A DNA stretch of 64,000 bases, from positions 19,256-83,255 of the forward strand of contig NZ_AJWX01000029.1 in NCBI RefSeq assembly GCF_000263855.1, read 5' to 3'. The stretch is from Pseudomonas sp. M47T1. GTDB taxonomy: Bacteria > Pseudomonadota > Gammaproteobacteria > Pseudomonadales > Pseudomonadaceae. Position numbers and translations under genes: made by a program. The notes beneath the pieces are model-generated. The model did not search any database and was not told where the DNA came from. It saw nothing but the letters and a program-made list of their open reading frames with translations. Positions 63,235-64,000 of the stretch are shown here, one piece after another. The first letter of the stretch is position 1; each line of letters opens with the position of its first letter.

Positions 63235-64000
63235 TTATCTATCAGGGTTTGGCTGAGCTGCACATACAACCTGTTGATCAATAGCACCGAATGGACATGC
63301 TCCTGAGCTCGAGCGTGCTTCCATCCTGATTCGGTCGCCAAATTGCAGATATTCTGTCAATGGTCGGCCGTCGCTCACCATCTCGATGGCTCGTTTCTCC
63401 GACAGACAACTGACACCTACCTTTGGATCGGCATTGGAGACCGTGCCTGAACCAATTACCGTTCCCGCATGGAGCCGACGAGTGAGCGATGCATGTGCGA
63501 TAAGCTGTGGAAAATTGAAATGCATTTCTGAGGCTGATGCATGGCCGACCCATTCCCCATTAAGTTCCACATTTAGCGAGAGGTAAATCCTCCCCTCCCG
63601 CCATGCCGTTCCCAGCTCATCTGGCGTTATGGCGACGGGAGCGAAGCTAGTAGCAGGTTTGGCCTGAATGAAGCCAAAACCGGTCTTCATTTCACGGGGG
63701 GCTAGCGTGCGCAGGCTTACATCATTCAATTGCACGATGAGCTTGATATGCTCGGCGGCATGCTCCGGAGGGCAACCCATAGGCACATCGTCAACCAGAA
63801 CAGCGAACTCCCCCTCAAAATCGATACCCTGGGCTTCAGATGGCAAAGCAATATCTTCATGTGGCCCAAGAAAGTCATCAGAGGCGCCTTGATACATCAG
63901 TGGTATTGAGTCCATGCCCTCAATTGGGTCCAGGCCGAATGCCAGCTGCATGCGCTCCCCGTGGGACAGAAATGCTGATCCGTCACACCATTGGTATGCT
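63235..64000 (-). CDS. Fumarylacetoacetate hydrolase family protein (N-terminus beyond window)
   Basis: The frame is open to the right edge. Visible: YQWCDGSAFLSHGERM, PLMYQGASDDFLGPHEDI, the metal-site EGEFAVLVDDVPMG region (GIDFEGEFAVL), LNDVSLRTLAPREMKTGFGFIQAKPATSFAPVAITPDELG, and GSGTVSN. This subgroup handles ring-cleavage or beta-diketone products in aromatic degradation. Coupled to the cyclase-family hydrolase. Confidence 0.92.
   Translation of the reverse strand, partial: AYQWCDGSAFLSHGERMQLAFGLDPIEGMDSIPLMYQGASDDFLGPHEDIALPSEAQGIDFEGEFAVLVDDVPMGCPPEHAAEHIKLIVQLNDVSLRTLAPREMKTGFGFIQAKPATSFAPVAITPDELGTAWREGRIYLSLNVELNGEWVGHASASEMHFNFPQLIAHASLTRRLHAGTVIGSGTVSNADPKVGVSCLSEKRAIEMVSDGRPLTEYLQFGDRIRMEARSSSGACPFGAIDQQVVCAAQPNPDR

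Overview
The window is chromosomal DNA of a Pseudomonas, most likely the P. putida group. It is GC-rich. The gene order tpiA-glmM-folP-ftsH-rlmE / yhbY / greA-carB-carA-dapB-dnaJ-dnaK-grpE / recN / fur / bamE-rnfH-ratA / smpB / lldR / lldP ... ssrA, the TTG-started carA and the GTGGGAGCGGGC-type palindromic repeats all fit that group. This is judged from protein and motif recognition only; no database search was run.

Left part (1-30.6 kb): core housekeeping genes. Cell-wall and folate precursors (glmM, folP), the membrane protease FtsH, RNA/ribosome maturation (rlmE, yhbY, greA), carbamoyl-phosphate synthesis (carAB), lysine/peptidoglycan precursor synthesis (dapB) and the DnaK chaperone set (grpE, dnaK, dnaJ) with two clear heat-shock-type promoters. 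Then come recN, the divergent fur/bamE pair, rnfH-ratA, and smpB about 9 kb from its RNA partner ssrA. Between smpB and ssrA lies a lactate-use locus: lldR (divergent), lldP permease, a LutABC-type L-lactate oxidase set, and a 936-residue FAD/Fe-S D-lactate dehydrogenase.

Middle part (30,997-58,929): a roughly 27.9-kb integrated element in the 3' end of ssrA (tmRNA), bounded by 34-bp direct repeats. The right half is a lambda-like early region: CI (S24 type) and a divergent Cro-like protein with shared operators; a leftward operon of small proteins, a BRO-type antirepressor, an O-like replication protein and a DnaB-like helicase; and a rightward operon with a LuxR-type regulator, two DUF1566-like proteins, a phage CsrA, excisionase and tyrosine integrase. 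The left half has two very large proteins that look like virion ejection proteins, then a mosaic end with a ClpP-like protein, a bactofilin-like protein, a DUF4145 protein, a receiver-only protein and one full plus one broken serine recombinase. No terminase, portal, capsid, tail-tube, holin or endolysin gene is recognisable, so the element looks like a defective prophage or a satellite-like relic. A low-GC YaaC-like gene sits between integrase and attR, a usual place for cargo.

Right part (58.9-64 kb): flanking chromosome with the displaced ssrA terminator, small hypothetical genes, the tail of a polymorphic toxin overlapping a DUF7079-like immunity gene, and a small catabolic cluster (SDR reductase, TetR regulator, cyclase-family hydrolase, fumarylacetoacetate-hydrolase family protein) cut by the window end.
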